DNA from: Fasciola hepatica
Taxonomy: Eukaryota; Platyhelminthes; Trematoda; Plagiorchiida; Fasciolidae
DNA length: 64,000 nt
Reading direction: 5' to 3'
Assembly: GCA_948099385.1 (NCBI GenBank)
Contig: CANUEZ040000165.1
Coordinates: 2,678,501 to 2,742,500, forward strand
Of the stretch, positions 42,502 through 54,856 are shown one piece after another. Below the pieces are notes generated by a model. It was given only the letters and a program-made list of their open reading frames with translations. It did no database searches and was not told the DNA's origin. Position 1 is the stretch's first letter. Every line of letters begins with the position of its first letter. The position numbers were made by a program, and so were the translations under genes.

Positions 42502-44771
42502 TTTCTGTCCTATGTAAACCGCATTGGGGATCTGACTTCACGGATATGGCGAGTGTTACCGCGGCACATCTGTGAGCATTCCTGGCTGTGGTTGTCTCCC
42601 TGCACAGAGCTGACCACCGATGAGAAGACAGGAACCTCAAAAAGTAAGAGATTGGCATAAAAAGAGAGAGAGAAAATACCCCACTGCTTTGTCTTCCAGA
42701 CATACCAGCCTTGTCACATGTGAGCCATGTCCCCAGGCTGCCGTGTTGCTACGGATTGACTGGTGTGGTTGACCTATTCTCAACGCGGCTTGTTACATGC
42801 GGTCCATGTTTCGGCCGGGGCTTGGGAGCCGTGGTCATCCACCAAAAGCAGCTCCGCCTTCTCTGACAGCCAGAAACCTGACTGTGATAAAACTAAAAAA
42901 AATATAATAAAAACGTCTGAAAAGTGTGATGCACTCTTGGAGCAGCACGAGCTGGATGCTAATGGATGTGTATCGTGCTACCTCCCTAACTGAAGCAGGC
43001 CCTAGTGCCGCCTACCGTGGGCACTGAATGTAGACCGTTAGAGTTCGCTTCCTTGACGAAAATTTGGTCCCATCCCGTTCCCACCTCTCACGGCTCTCCA
43101 AACCAGTTCTCACGTAGGTGTTTTCCTGTTTTGCAATATGCTAACGACGAGAAAGATATCACGGTAACCATGCAAACACCACTATATCGGATATCCTTGC
43201 TCCTAATCAAGTATAATCTCAGCACACTAGCACCATCAAGTATGTGCATAGGCGAACTTACGGCTATGTTTCTCGACACGAGACCAATTTCCTTTAGTGC
43301 GTTATCACCGACACCATCACAGTTTCTTCCACTTTAGGGCCCCTTAGGAACCATTCAATATAGAGTAACCACTATACCGGAAGAGACCGTAACAAATATA
43401 GTGCTATGCTAGCAGGGTACCAGTCCCATTAACTCTCATTGTTCCTTCAAACCCATCTTACCGCCTCGGTGCTGAACTGCAGATTGCGTAAGCAAACTAG
43501 ATCAAGGGTTGCCATTTCTAGATCCTTCTAACCTTAAAGCTCTAGGTTTTTCTTAGTATCCCAACACTGCCACACAAACTTGCGAACCAATAATCCTTTA
43601 GAATGCATACAAAATGGCCCAACCGTTGGACGCAACTCTGCTAGCCTGCAGCATCATAACTCAATCCCCGGCGAGCCTACTCCACCCAGAATGTGGAGTA
43701 GGTACCACTGACCACTTAAATGAACTTTATCTTTGCCCCATCCACATAAACCTAACCAGTTCATTACTGTTGTCGTCATATATTACCCTAACCCACAGCT
43801 GGAACCACGTCCAGACTGTAATCCCTATTTATTTCAGGTTCGTCGCCTCTATCTCAGTCGCCAAACTGGATAACCAAAGATACCACTATGACTCGTACCG
43901 ACAGGAACCCAAGTGGGACCTTTCATATCATCTGGGACTGCAAGCAAGCCACGCGGCAGAAAATACCCCCAACTGCCTATCGTATTAATTAGGGTTTTCT
44001 AACACAAAACCACTCCTGCTGATATCAACATTACAGCCAACACAAGTAACGGTTCAATCGCAACCTTCCAATATACTAGTCGTCATTTACATCTGTCATA
44101 TCTCGCCACACTGGACTGATTGACCGACACATATCCTTCACCCCGCCAGACGAACTATACCCATAGAATGTAGTACATTACCAGTAATGACGCCGAATAA
44201 CACTGAGGCTCAATGCGTCAATGTATATATATTTGTCAGTGAAACAGCATAATATTGCCCAAGTCAATGCGGAGATTTTCCGCTTTAGTATCTGTTGCAA
44301 CAGTCCACTTTCCCTCGATTCGTGTCCGGCTGGAAATTGATCCTCCACCTTTCCAGTGCCCTCCAGTTGCACTTCTACATTTCTGAATGGTACAGGTTAC
44401 TGATCCTGAAATTTAACTTACCCTCATATGGACCTGTGTTACTTCAACATACACCAAAGTACAAAAATGTACATTCATAAAATTGGTTTCACGTCTCCTT
44501 GTTTCATAACTCATTCCTTTTCTTGAACCCCGGTAGAACCGACATTCAGGATTTGCATCAGCTTTATGGTTTGCTATTCTCTTCGCATGCATCAATTTCC
44601 CCGAGTGTACTTCCATACAATCTCTTTTTCTTCCTATTTGAAACTTCGCTGTTCGCAGATACCCGATAAACCGCCGTTTTTCATGGCTTGCATCATTTAC
44701 GTTGATAATGCACCTCTAGCAGCACGAATGAAAGACCCATTCGACACCCCCTCTGTGCGCCACCGCCCAGC
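42502..44771. other. Mirror of 38,510-40,779; unrecognised
   Basis: Same content as the left arm with rare single-base changes (for example a Pro/Ser change in a chance frame near 42,700 and a Gly/Asp change near 43,277). Confidence 0.4.
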
Positions 44772-45078
44772 GCGAAACGAGAGTGGGACAAGTTCCGACC
44801 TGGCTTAGCGTAATGCAGACCTCAAACAGCTGACGGAGTAACTTTTGCAAGGAAATTCAACAAAAACAGCGTAAAAGTGTGCTTTATAGAAACGAACCTT
44901 ATAAAAGTTCATTGGTAATTTTTGTTGAAACTTGTTTCTCTTGGTCGAATTTCGGTAATTAGCTCTCCCGTTATTGGCTTAGCCGTTGCAGCTTGTTTAT
45001 TGGGTTACTGGTCATATATAATCCGTAACCCTAGGCTTGATGTTCACTTGCCATTTCTTTCTCCCACTGGCCGGTTCT

Positions 45079-45580
45079 CGGTATGGAGCGAAATATCGCT
45101 GGTATTCTGCCCAGCTCTGTGCAACGGCTAAGAAGATGTACCCGAATGTGGATGGTTATTACGTCCGTAACCGCCGCTTGATCAGTGACCAAAAGAGTCA
45201 CGTGTTTAGTATGATGAAGAGTTTTCGTAATACTGCCGAGCTTAGGGATTACACCCGACGAATGTTTAGCCGTCGCCTTCGCAGTCAAGACTTTCGCTGC
45301 ATAAGGAAAAGATTAGGTTCCGTTGACCACACTAGGGATGCAACGCGTGTAGGTGAGTTATTGAGAAATCAGGGTTATTCACAGCTCATTAGTGACGATA
45401 GCATGATTAGGGTTGTTCTCTTTGTTCCTCTTGTAAGTAACGAGCTCGTCGGCGGGTTCGGTGACGTGATGTTAGCCGATGCTACACATCAAATGAATTA
45501 CGGTGGGTATGTCTTGTGGCACGTTATGGTCGTAGACGACACCGGGTTAGGGCACAGTATTTTGTATGCCCAGTTCATGG
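45079..45580 (+). pseudogene. MULE-like transposase fragment (N-terminal part and first catalytic Asp)
   Basis: The plus-strand frame carries YPNVDGYYVRNRRLISDQKS, RRMFSRRLRSQDFRCIRKRL and then FGDVMLADATHQMNYGGYVL followed by WHVMVVDDTGLGHS. The ADATH-type block with a following aromatic/hydrophobic strand matches the first catalytic aspartate region of MULE transposases and the related SWIM-zinc-finger proteins (pattern: DVV.-D-[AT]-T-[YH]-.-[TM]-N). The frame turns into unrelated residues near 45,580, and the rest of the DDE domain (about 200-250 residues in this family) is missing, so there is a large internal deletion. A following frame holds a PHD-type finger. The family call is from motif memory. 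Confidence 0.65.
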
Positions 45581-45592
45581 TATTAATTACAG

Positions 45593-46048
45593 GAAGTTCC
45601 CAAGCCCACGGGGAACCTAGAGGCAGACTTGAATGTCAGTGCGTTGTACGTTCCAGCAACACCACTGGCTAGTACTAGCTCATTAGTAGCCAGCACCAGC
45701 GGTAGTAAGTCACGGTCGAAACGAAAATCTGCCTTGGTAGTTAGGAATGCGGACGATGAAGATATAGTTTTCATAGGGAACCCACTGCAAGCCTTGGATT
45801 TCCGTCGGTTGCGCACCAATACGTCGACACCATTCAAAACGGAAAACAAGCGTCGACGTGTGGATCCAGCGGCTTCACCAATTCGGGAGGACGTTTGCAG
45901 CGTATGCAGATTGGATGAACCAACGGTGGGCATTGACGAGGACGTTCAGTGGGTGTAATGTGGCTCCTGTGGTCGATGGGCCCATTTCCAATGCGCGGGA
46001 TTCAGAAAGGACGACAAGTACGAATGCGTGCATTGTCTGGCTCGATGA
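45593..46048 (+). pseudogene. C-terminal part of the MULE-like protein with a PHD-type finger, one nonsense codon
   Basis: The frame begins near 45,593 and runs through a Ser/Thr-rich stretch, a basic patch (SKSRSKRKSALVV), then DVCSVCRLDEPTVGIDEDVQ. A TAA at 45,956-45,958 interrupts it. Directly after come CGSCGRWAHFQCAGF and CVHCLAR, and the frame ends with TGA at 46,046-46,048. The Cys and His spacing on both sides of the stop makes one PHD/RING-like zinc finger. TAA differs by one C-to-T change from CAA. A PHD-type finger at the end of a MULE transposase would suggest chromatin binding, but this is inference. The 5' part of the gene is the preceding transposase fragment, with an internal deletion between. 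Confidence 0.65.
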
Positions 46049-47179
<1,131 letters not shown>

Positions 47180-47627
47180 TTATGTAGTATGCGGGATGCA
47201 GTGTCTTCCGTGGGGGCTGCACGTGTACGATCTGCAAAGACAGAAAGAAAACTTGGTGAGCCGGAGCTCAGTAAGTGCATCAACACTTACACCGATAAAG
47301 ATGGGAGTGGCGATCTGTCTGAGCGTATTACACTGCTCCCCCCAACGAAAGAACACTGTCCTCAGTGTTTGTACATTATTTTAGCTGGTCAGCTGGCAGG
47401 ATCTGTCGGTGTGGTTTGTGTGAAACGCTGGATGACAGGGATCCTGGCAGGGTCGCCAAAAATGTGGTATGCGGGATGCAGTGTCTTCCTTGGGGGTTGC
47501 ACGTGTACGATCTGCAAAGACAGAAAGAAAACTCGGTGTGCCGGAGCTCAGCAAGTGCATCAACAAGCATCGACACTTACACCGATAAAGATGGGAGTGG
47601 CGATCTGTCTGAGCGTATTACACTTAC
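47180..47627 (-). repeat. Two-copy repeat with intron-like spacing, right-arm-specific
   Basis: Copies of about 160 bp begin near 47,187 and 47,467 (280 bp apart) and share gtatgcgggatgcagtgtct, acgtgtacgatctgcaaaga and gataaagatgggagtggcga. On the minus strand each has GTAAGT, then TTTGCAG 59 or 69 bp later (47,290 to 47,232 and 47,580 to 47,512). Related to the three-unit array at 48,870-49,260 and its left-arm mirror. Confidence 0.7.
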
Positions 47628-47754
47628 CCCTTTACCGAAACCGGCTCAAAGTTGGCGCGGAAACCATTATTAGAGTGATCCATATGAACTATCGCTGGCT
47701 ATGTTTTTCTACAGCTGACACTTTTGACTTTTATACCTGAAGTTTGTGAATATT

Positions 47755-48189
47755 TCATTTTACTGAGTAACGCTGTACACCATGATCATGCGCCTGCGCG
47801 TGTGTCTCGACCATAGCCGAGAAATATACCATTAACACTTTTGGGTATGCATCTAATACGTCATCAAACAAGTGAGAGCCGGTCGTTTTAGCTAGAACAG
47901 AACTGATCGGGTTAGAATCAACCGAAATCCCATTCATAGATGGATTGGTGACACGATCCACAAGACGTTTGCGGCGAGAATCAACCAAGAGGTCGAAGTA
48001 ATGCAGGAAATCAATACCGAGTACGGCGTTTCGAACCACTGCCATCAAGAAAACCCAACGGAAAGTGCGCCGAAGACCAACATCTAATGTCTTAGATATT
48101 TGTCCATGAGTCCGTATGGAGGTACCATTAGCTAAAAGTAAGTTGGAGAAGGGGCACTTATCTAAATTTAGACCTAAAGGTGGTACTCA
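47755..48189 (-). pseudogene. CsRn1-like Gypsy protease relic, uninterrupted right-arm copy
   Basis: Minus-strand frame: VPPLGLNLDNCPFSNLLLA, then NGTSIRTHGQ, LRRTFRWVFLMAVVRNAVLG and IDFLHYFDLLVDSRRKRLVD, ending at 47,755. This copy shows the site before LINE-B insertion. The stop preceding VPP and the missing catalytic DTG show that it was already a relic. Confidence 0.75.
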
Positions 48190-48869
48190 ATGTGGAAGCA
48201 CGAAATGCACAACGATATACGGACCTCATGTATATGGCCGGAATGACTTGGAGGCAAAACCCAGAGATTCAATGTCCAGTGGTCCAGACACGACAATCGG
48301 AACCATTCAACACCAGATTGAACTAAACGGGTTCCACACAAACTAACGTACGTAAACGTGTTGTGCGTAGAAGTGCTACGCAAATGTAATGTCAAATATA
48401 TTCAGATTCACAAAGTATGTAAACAGTTAAGAAGGATTTTCGAAATGTCTCCTATACACCGACGGCCAAAATCTTCCCTCGAATGTTGCTTAGTTCCAGG
48501 ATGCGGTCATGATTTAAACCCTATGTGCCTGCGACCTACGGCCAGCGCCCGCCGTTACCCACTTCCTGCGGTGGCTTCGCCAGTTGTAGGTTGAGGAACC
48601 ATCTTATTGATCATTTACACAGCGTACAGTGGATCAAATCCAAATCTCGTTGCACAAATTGTGATTGGTTTTTCCGTACACGTTCAAAGTGTTATGACAT
48701 CCCAGGCTAGAACGTCTCGCTGTACGAGTTCAAGCTATGTATCCAAACCGGAGGACTGATTATTTCGACAACGGGTCAAATCTTTTTCGATTACTATTTG
48801 CACGCGAAAGATGAGTACAATAGCTGTAACAGCCAGATTGGAGGCCGCCATCTTGTTGTTCGTTTAATG
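48190..48869. other. Mirror of 21,336-22,015; unrecognised
   Basis: No recognisable gene; possibly decayed Gypsy sequence. Confidence 0.3.
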
Positions 48870-49326
48870 TAAGTGTTGGTGCCTTTGATACACTTACTGG
48901 GCCTCGGCCCATGGAGATTTTTCTTTTGTGCTTTTGCAGATCACACACGCGCGACCCTCGTTGGAAGAGCATTGACCCTGCGTGTTACATAGCTGCAGTG
49001 ACCAGGTGGTAGGCGGCCATATCGTCGTTCGAGTAATGTAAATATGGAATCCTGTTGATGCATACGATAAGCCTAAGCTCATACAGTCTTTTTGTGTTTT
49101 TGCAGATTAGACACGTGTAGCCTCCCTCGGAAGAGCAACGCGTCGCATAATACAATGCAACTGTAGGTACCACACTCATATTTACCGGTGTAAGCGTTGG
49201 TTCTTGCTCATGGAATCACTAGGTCCTGGCTCGCCGAGTTATCTTTCTGGATTTTTGCAGATCGTGCCCCTGTTACTCCTATGATAGAACATTGCTACCA
49301 ACATACCATGAGACGTCATAAATAAA
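48870..49326 (+). repeat. Three-unit tandem repeat with intron-like signals and a poly(A)-signal-like end
   Basis: GTAAGT/GTAAAT/GTAAGC at 48,870, 49,038 and 49,190 are each followed by TTTTGCAG ending at 48,940, 49,105 and 49,260, giving 71-, 68- and 71-bp intron-like intervals. The intervals between them are 97 and 84 bp. After the last one, AATAAA stands at 49,321-49,326. No long open frame crosses the exon-like parts, so coding capacity is doubtful. Mirror of 20,879-21,335. Confidence 0.55.
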
Positions 49327-50479
49327 GATGTATCGCGCAGTCGCAGATGATAGAAAACAGTGAAATAAGGTAAAATAAAGCTCTACATTTCGTGAAAGTA
49401 AATGAACTCAGTTTTTTTTAAAATAATAAATCAGCTTTGAAAATGAGTGTGGGATGGAGTGTATTAAAGCACGTATTACCACAATTATGCGTCGGGATCT
49501 GACACAAAATTGATTTTTCCACAGATGTTAAGTCCACGATATATCATTGACAGTGCGATGGGAGTGCATCGAGAATTTTATGCGATCACTCCACAGTGAA
49601 ATAGACTATCTCTAAAGCCTAATCAGCAATTCTTGATATCAGTCATCATCATCTCAAGCCAACAATCCAACGCATTTTTTCGTCGGATATCAAAATCTGG
49701 CTACTGCTATCGCTTTCAGTAGCACGCATAGAAATTCAACCCTCCCTTAAATGCATCTCATTCCGGTGAGCAGACGGTACAAAGGGTGTGACAAAGAACA
49801 CTACAAACTGCAGATGTACGTTTTTTAACCGGAGGGCAGTATAGCATAGCAATGTGGTTTCACATAATAAGTCAATTCTGAACTGTCGAAATGAAATTTC
49901 AACAAACTCAGCATTTTCATTTTTTTGCAAATTGCAGAGGAAACTGAAACTCAGCATACTTCCACCATTGTTTAAGACAAATAAGTCAACTTGAAAATGT
50001 ATAGAAAATGAACTGGAATAAAACAAAATCATTTAGCATGGGGAGAACTGAAGCCTTTTTCATCCATTCTTACTTGTATTTTGGTTTAACTCATCAAAGT
50101 AGCCACCGCGGCTGTCCTTTACGGAAAGACAAAGCTTTAGTTTATTTCGAAAACACTCTTCGCTTGCATTGTTCCACGTAAAGTAACACGATTGTTGAAT
50201 CTGTCCTGTACAATACGCTCCATTTGATTATGGTGAGGTACCCGTTCAAAAATGGTGCTGCCTGCATAGCCAGTACCACTACAGCCAGCGTGTGTATATT
50301 AAATTCAACGTAGTGGCGGTTGCTTAGGTAAAAGGTATTTTTCTGAGCCACCGGTCATACGATTCTAGCCAAATAAAGTATGCTGCCATTTGATAGCCAA
50401 GTTCCCATTTGCGTTGCATTATTTGATGATATCCAAGCTTTATCTAGGGTTTCCGAAAAAGCCTCCCTATTGAAACATT
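49327..50479. other. Mirror of 19,726-20,878; unrecognised
   Basis: Nothing recognised beyond the inverted match to the left arm. Confidence 0.4.
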
Positions 50480-50484
50480 AAATG

Positions 50485-50994
50485 TCTTAGTGTCACATCT
50501 GCCAGCACTTACTGGAGCACTCCATATTATGTCCGGCCCAGCATGGATTTCTGAAAAATAGATCTTGTCTGACCGATCTCTTGTGCTTCTTAGACGAAGT
50601 AACTCGACGACTGGACGAAGGTAAGCAAGAAGAGGTATACTACCTCGACTTTAGCAAGACGTTCGACTCCGTTAATCATCGTCTTTTGCTATGCAAGGTG
50701 GAGACGTTCGGTATAGGTGGGCCAGTATATAGGTGGCTGGCGGACGTCCTCTCCCACAGGACGTTTTACGTCAAAGTGGGGGATAGGTGCTCCAGTTTGT
50801 TGAACGTCACCAGTGGTGTACCTCATGGATCCATCCTAGGCCCGGTCCTATTCTTGTTCTTCAATAACGACCTGGCATCCGCTCTTCAATGGCCTAGCTT
50901 TATTTCTGCGGATGATGTAAAGATTGTTGGTTCTGAGGGTAGGGTGAAATCGGGCAGGGATATAGGTACCGTTCTGGACTGGGCACACAAATGA
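50485..50994 (+). pseudogene. LINE-B-type reverse transcriptase fragment, right arm
   Basis: Same motifs as 19,211-19,720: YYLDFSKTFDSVNHRLL, TSGVPHGSILGPVLFLFF and SADDVKIVG. The conserved PQG reads PHG here (cag to cat), an arm-specific change. The catalytic box keeps both aspartates but has Ser for Phe, as in the left arm, so that change predates the arm split. The frame stops at 50,994. Confidence 0.85.
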
Positions 50995-51023
50995 GACTTA
51001 CCCCTAAAGGCTGAAAAAGCCAT

Positions 51024-51710
51024 TTGCTGTTAAGGCCAAAAGAGAGCCTAGTTGTAGTCCACGATCAAGGGCTGTTCACCACAGAAGCAATCAGTAGGGT
51101 TAAAGACCTTGAGATCTTCATGAACAGTGACTTCAAATGGTCAGAGCAGTGCAACGCTGCTGCACAAAAGGCTCGTGGGGAGCTTTTTAGACTGCTGTCA
51201 GCTTCGTCTTGCCGGCAGCCGGAACTATTCGTACCTATTTACATGGCTATAGTACGACCTCACTTAGAAGATAGCGTGCAGGCTTGGTCACCCTTCTACA
51301 AAAAGGACGTTGCCTGCCTAGAGAAAGTTCAACGTCTCGCCATGCGAGTGGTTGAAGGGCAGAGGGGTAAGACGTACGAGCAGAGACTCTTTGATCTGAA
51401 TCTTTTCCCGTTAGAATGGAGGAGACATCGAGGGGATCTTATAGAAACGTTCAAGGTAATGAAGGGTTTTTCTGGTCTTAGACCAGATAGACTGTTCCAA
51501 GTGGCTTTAGATTCCAGAACAAGGGGACATGAAAAAAAGCTGATAAAAGCCCGAGATAGGTTGATGTCCAGGTCGTACTTCTTCAGCAACAGGGTAGTGA
51601 ACAGTTATAATGGTCTGCCTGGTGGAATGATAGATCTGCAGACCGTCCAATCCTTCACAGGTGCCCTAGATCGCAAGTGGTACGAGAAACTTCCTCGTGG
51701 TGAGCCTTGA
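51024..51710 (+). pseudogene. LINE-B-type ORF2 C-terminal region, right arm
   Basis: 228 residues, equal to 18,495-19,181 except for one residue (LEDSVQ against LEGSVQ). It carries the same CR1-type post-RT blocks (VQAWSPFYKKDVACLEKVQR, DLIETFKVMKGFSG). Followed by about 300 bp of 3' UTR with no LTR or poly(A) run. Confidence 0.85.
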
Positions 51711-52010
51711 GTATATCAACTAGATGGATGACGGGTAGCACTGTGGTCCTTCTGGAGTATGTTTGAATAGACTTTTTCGCTCATTGCATACAGTCTCAGT
51801 GAACGCTCACGATGCATTATGTCTCTCGCAGTTGATGTGCCATGGGATTTTCCGTTCCCCTCTCATTTTCATAGGGGGTTCGACGAAATACACTCGGCAG
51901 TGGTGGGTGCATAACTGGTGTGCATAGTATCGAAGGAATCCTGGACGCTCGATTGGCCGTGGCCATTACCTGTACTGTGCAAACTGAACTGAACTGCACT
52001 GAACTAATTG

Positions 52011-53105
52011 GAAAAAAAATCACTAATTAAATAAACACTTATTTCGCATTTCCCTTTTTAGACAACGTGGTCTGCAGTGTTTTCAAGCTGCTGATATAGT
52101 TTTTATACTTTGATAGTTCTTATAGGTATAACTGTCACTTATGGCCCAAAAGCGTACAGAGCAGGCTGTGCCTCCACAAAGCGATCTATATTGAAGTTAA
52201 TTCGCCTCTAACACTTCGAAATTACTCTACCTAAAGGGATTGTTATACATTCTATGAATACGTGACGACGCCAAAGCTCAATGCTGAATATGTTGAATAA
52301 GGACACAGAAAATCACAAGAGAGTCAACACGTTGATATACACGTGTCATTTTATAAGTATGAATAGGTTCTCATCCTGTCCTCTCGTTGAGGATTTTCTT
52401 TTTCCATTTTTGATGCTCTTCACGCTTCCTGGAAATTAGTTCTCCGATTCCGGATCACTGAACTTTCTCGACTAGTCGTGAATTTTCTTTCTTGATGACA
52501 ATAATGTTTACTCCAGGAATGGTGACATCTCCGTTTCCTAACATACTGTTCTATTCAATACGCATTCATGTCCAGGTGCATTTTTTCGTAAGGCTTATTC
52601 GCGTAACTCCTGTTTTTTCTCTTCTATATCCACTGACTCATTTCATATTCATATTGTCATCCCCGAACTCATCTAGCGCGTCTCGTTGCCTTTCCCTACG
52701 AGTGACCTCGAATTGCACCGGCTGAGAAAAATGGTACTGGACGCACTTTACCAAACGTATTTAAATACTTGGGTTTTTATTCTAGCCTCGTTGGTTCCTT
52801 TTCTAAGGTTTGTGAAATCATTCATATTGTGATATCATCTGTATACTTTTGTCATACAGTTTCCCATGGATCTGGGATACTTAAGAAAAATAAAACCTTA
52901 TTCCTATTATTATTTCTGGGTTTCTCGTTAGGTAATTCAATACTGATCACCTAGGTGGAGGGACAGCGCATTGCGCATCGCGATGCTGCGTCTTTGGGTT
53001 CACCGCTGATAATGCCAGTTCGTCTTTTTTTGAGAGAGCTTCGCGTCTTCAAGACAGGTCACAAAACTCGGTGTACGAAAAACCGAATGTGTTCCTCAAG
53101 GACAT
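52011..53105. other. Mirror of 17,101-18,194; unrecognised
   Basis: Nothing recognised; several single-base differences from the left arm. Confidence 0.35.
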
Positions 53106-54856
53106 TTCCATCAGCACTGGCTTAGCGACTTGCTAATGTCGATTGCTGAGTCTTGTTCGACAGTGGTCCTAGAAGTGTCTATTTAAATTTTGTTTGCACG
53201 GAGTCTGGTTCGTTCCGATTGCTTATACTCTCTGATTCATTGTATCCAATCAATATATTAACATTGCGACTGAATACTACTTTGAACGTAGTATCTCCGA
53301 GGTATGATCATCTTTGTGCGATTGACCTAATGGAGTTGGTTGGTCTCATTGGTAAGTTGTCTATCGCAAAAGCTCCTCCCGTCGGTCAAGGATGCTGACT
53401 ATAATATGAGCTTGATCGAATCGTCAGCGTGAATCCTTGCTATCGTGCTGAGCGCGAGAGAGGTGGGCTCGCCGACTGGCTCATATCATTCTGCAAGATT
53501 GAGCATGACCAACGTAGTGTCCGACCCGGTGTCCAGAAACGCCATGAACCGGTTCAATCCCCTAGGTGTCGCGATACCGACGAGAGTGATGCTGACCTCA
53601 CTGGTTTGCAGTCAACATGTCCTGGGTCCATCCGGTTTAATGGCCCTTGTGTTTTAAGGGGTATGTAGTTGCGAATTATTATTAGCCCGGCATCCTTCTT
53701 GGTCATATTTTACTCGGAAGCAGCACTGTGAAGTGTCGTGCAAGTTATTTAAGCACATTTGGCGTGCACTGATCTTCCTTTTGCTGACCCCGATCGGGTA
53801 AACTAACCTTGTGAAAGCTCAAGCAATCTGGTAACCAATACGTTGAGTTGCATATGTTGCATTGCACTGAAATCGTGGGCTCTTGAATTATTTTATGCTT
53901 GTCAGTCCAAGACTGATTTCGTTTATAGTCTTTACCAACAAAATGCTCTGGTGGTGTCACCGTTCGAGCCCGCCTGTTACTTTTGAGTGCGGTTTGTACA
54001 CGTCGGCTTTTGGTAACGTGTGTGTAATAACCAATCTTGGAAAATCCTCCAAGAACACTACAATACTTCATTTTTTTGCAATTACTCGGTTATATAAATT
54101 TCCTTTATTCGCATCGTGTCCAATTTATTGACATAACTCGTTTGGACTTCCGTGATACACGTACTCGTTTTCCCACACTGAATTTAGATCATGTTTTCGG
54201 GTCATCGTGGTCGTGTGTTTGAGGTCCGTATATGTTGTATTGTTTTTAATTTCATAATCAAGTATCGTAGAAACCGCCAGTCAATTTTGTTTTTGATTGT
54301 GTATCTGCACTTGACCACGCATTGCTCAAGAAAAACTTACAGTGAAACCGACGACCCATGAACTCCGTAAAAACATCGTAAGTAGCATATCCCTCGAGCG
54401 TGTTTATTTTCTCAGCTTTCTCTGCCCATAGACTCTTCAAGTCTATGGTTAGACACCGAATAATGCGTTACAGTGTTTGCAATGCATTCATATCAGAGTG
54501 GTATTCAAAATGTCCGAATGATAAAGTGTAATTTCGCACCTGCCATTGGTCCTTTTTCCTCCAATGAAATGCAATCGACCAAACTTCTAGCCACCTTGAA
54601 GGGTTTCTTAAACACATCTGTAGGGATTCTGTGTGCTCTAGTGTACCCTAATTCTGGGTCAAGAATTGCACACCTTTCTGTGAAGTCCCTGGATTCTCCA
54701 CGGATGTAATGCATTAGGCACAAAAATTGTTTTCCAGGACAGGTGACTTTTCACTCAATGCAATCTTCGTATTGTCTCGTAAATTTACAGTATTGTTTGC
54801 AGTGCCCATCAAAAGGGATTAGCTCCACACTCGGTAGTTCAAACACTGGAAGGATG
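53106..54856 (-). pseudogene. BEL/Pao gag-protease relic, right-arm mirror
   Basis: Minus-strand counterpart of 15,350-17,100, with the same gag strings (FLCLMHYIRGESRDFTERC), zinc-knuckle remnant and DTG protease block. A few substitutions differ (for example Ser/Gly and Ala/Val changes near 54,000). All large lesions are shared with the left arm, so the relic was already dead before duplication. Confidence 0.75.

Larger units (their letters stand above)
50480..52010 (+). mobile_element. LINE-B-type element, 5'-truncated, right-arm mirror
   Basis: Plus-strand copy of the element at 18,195-19,725, with the same 5' truncation and the same 3' tail (tgtgcaaactgaactgaac near 51,977-51,996). The truncation therefore predates the duplication. 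Confidence 0.85.
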
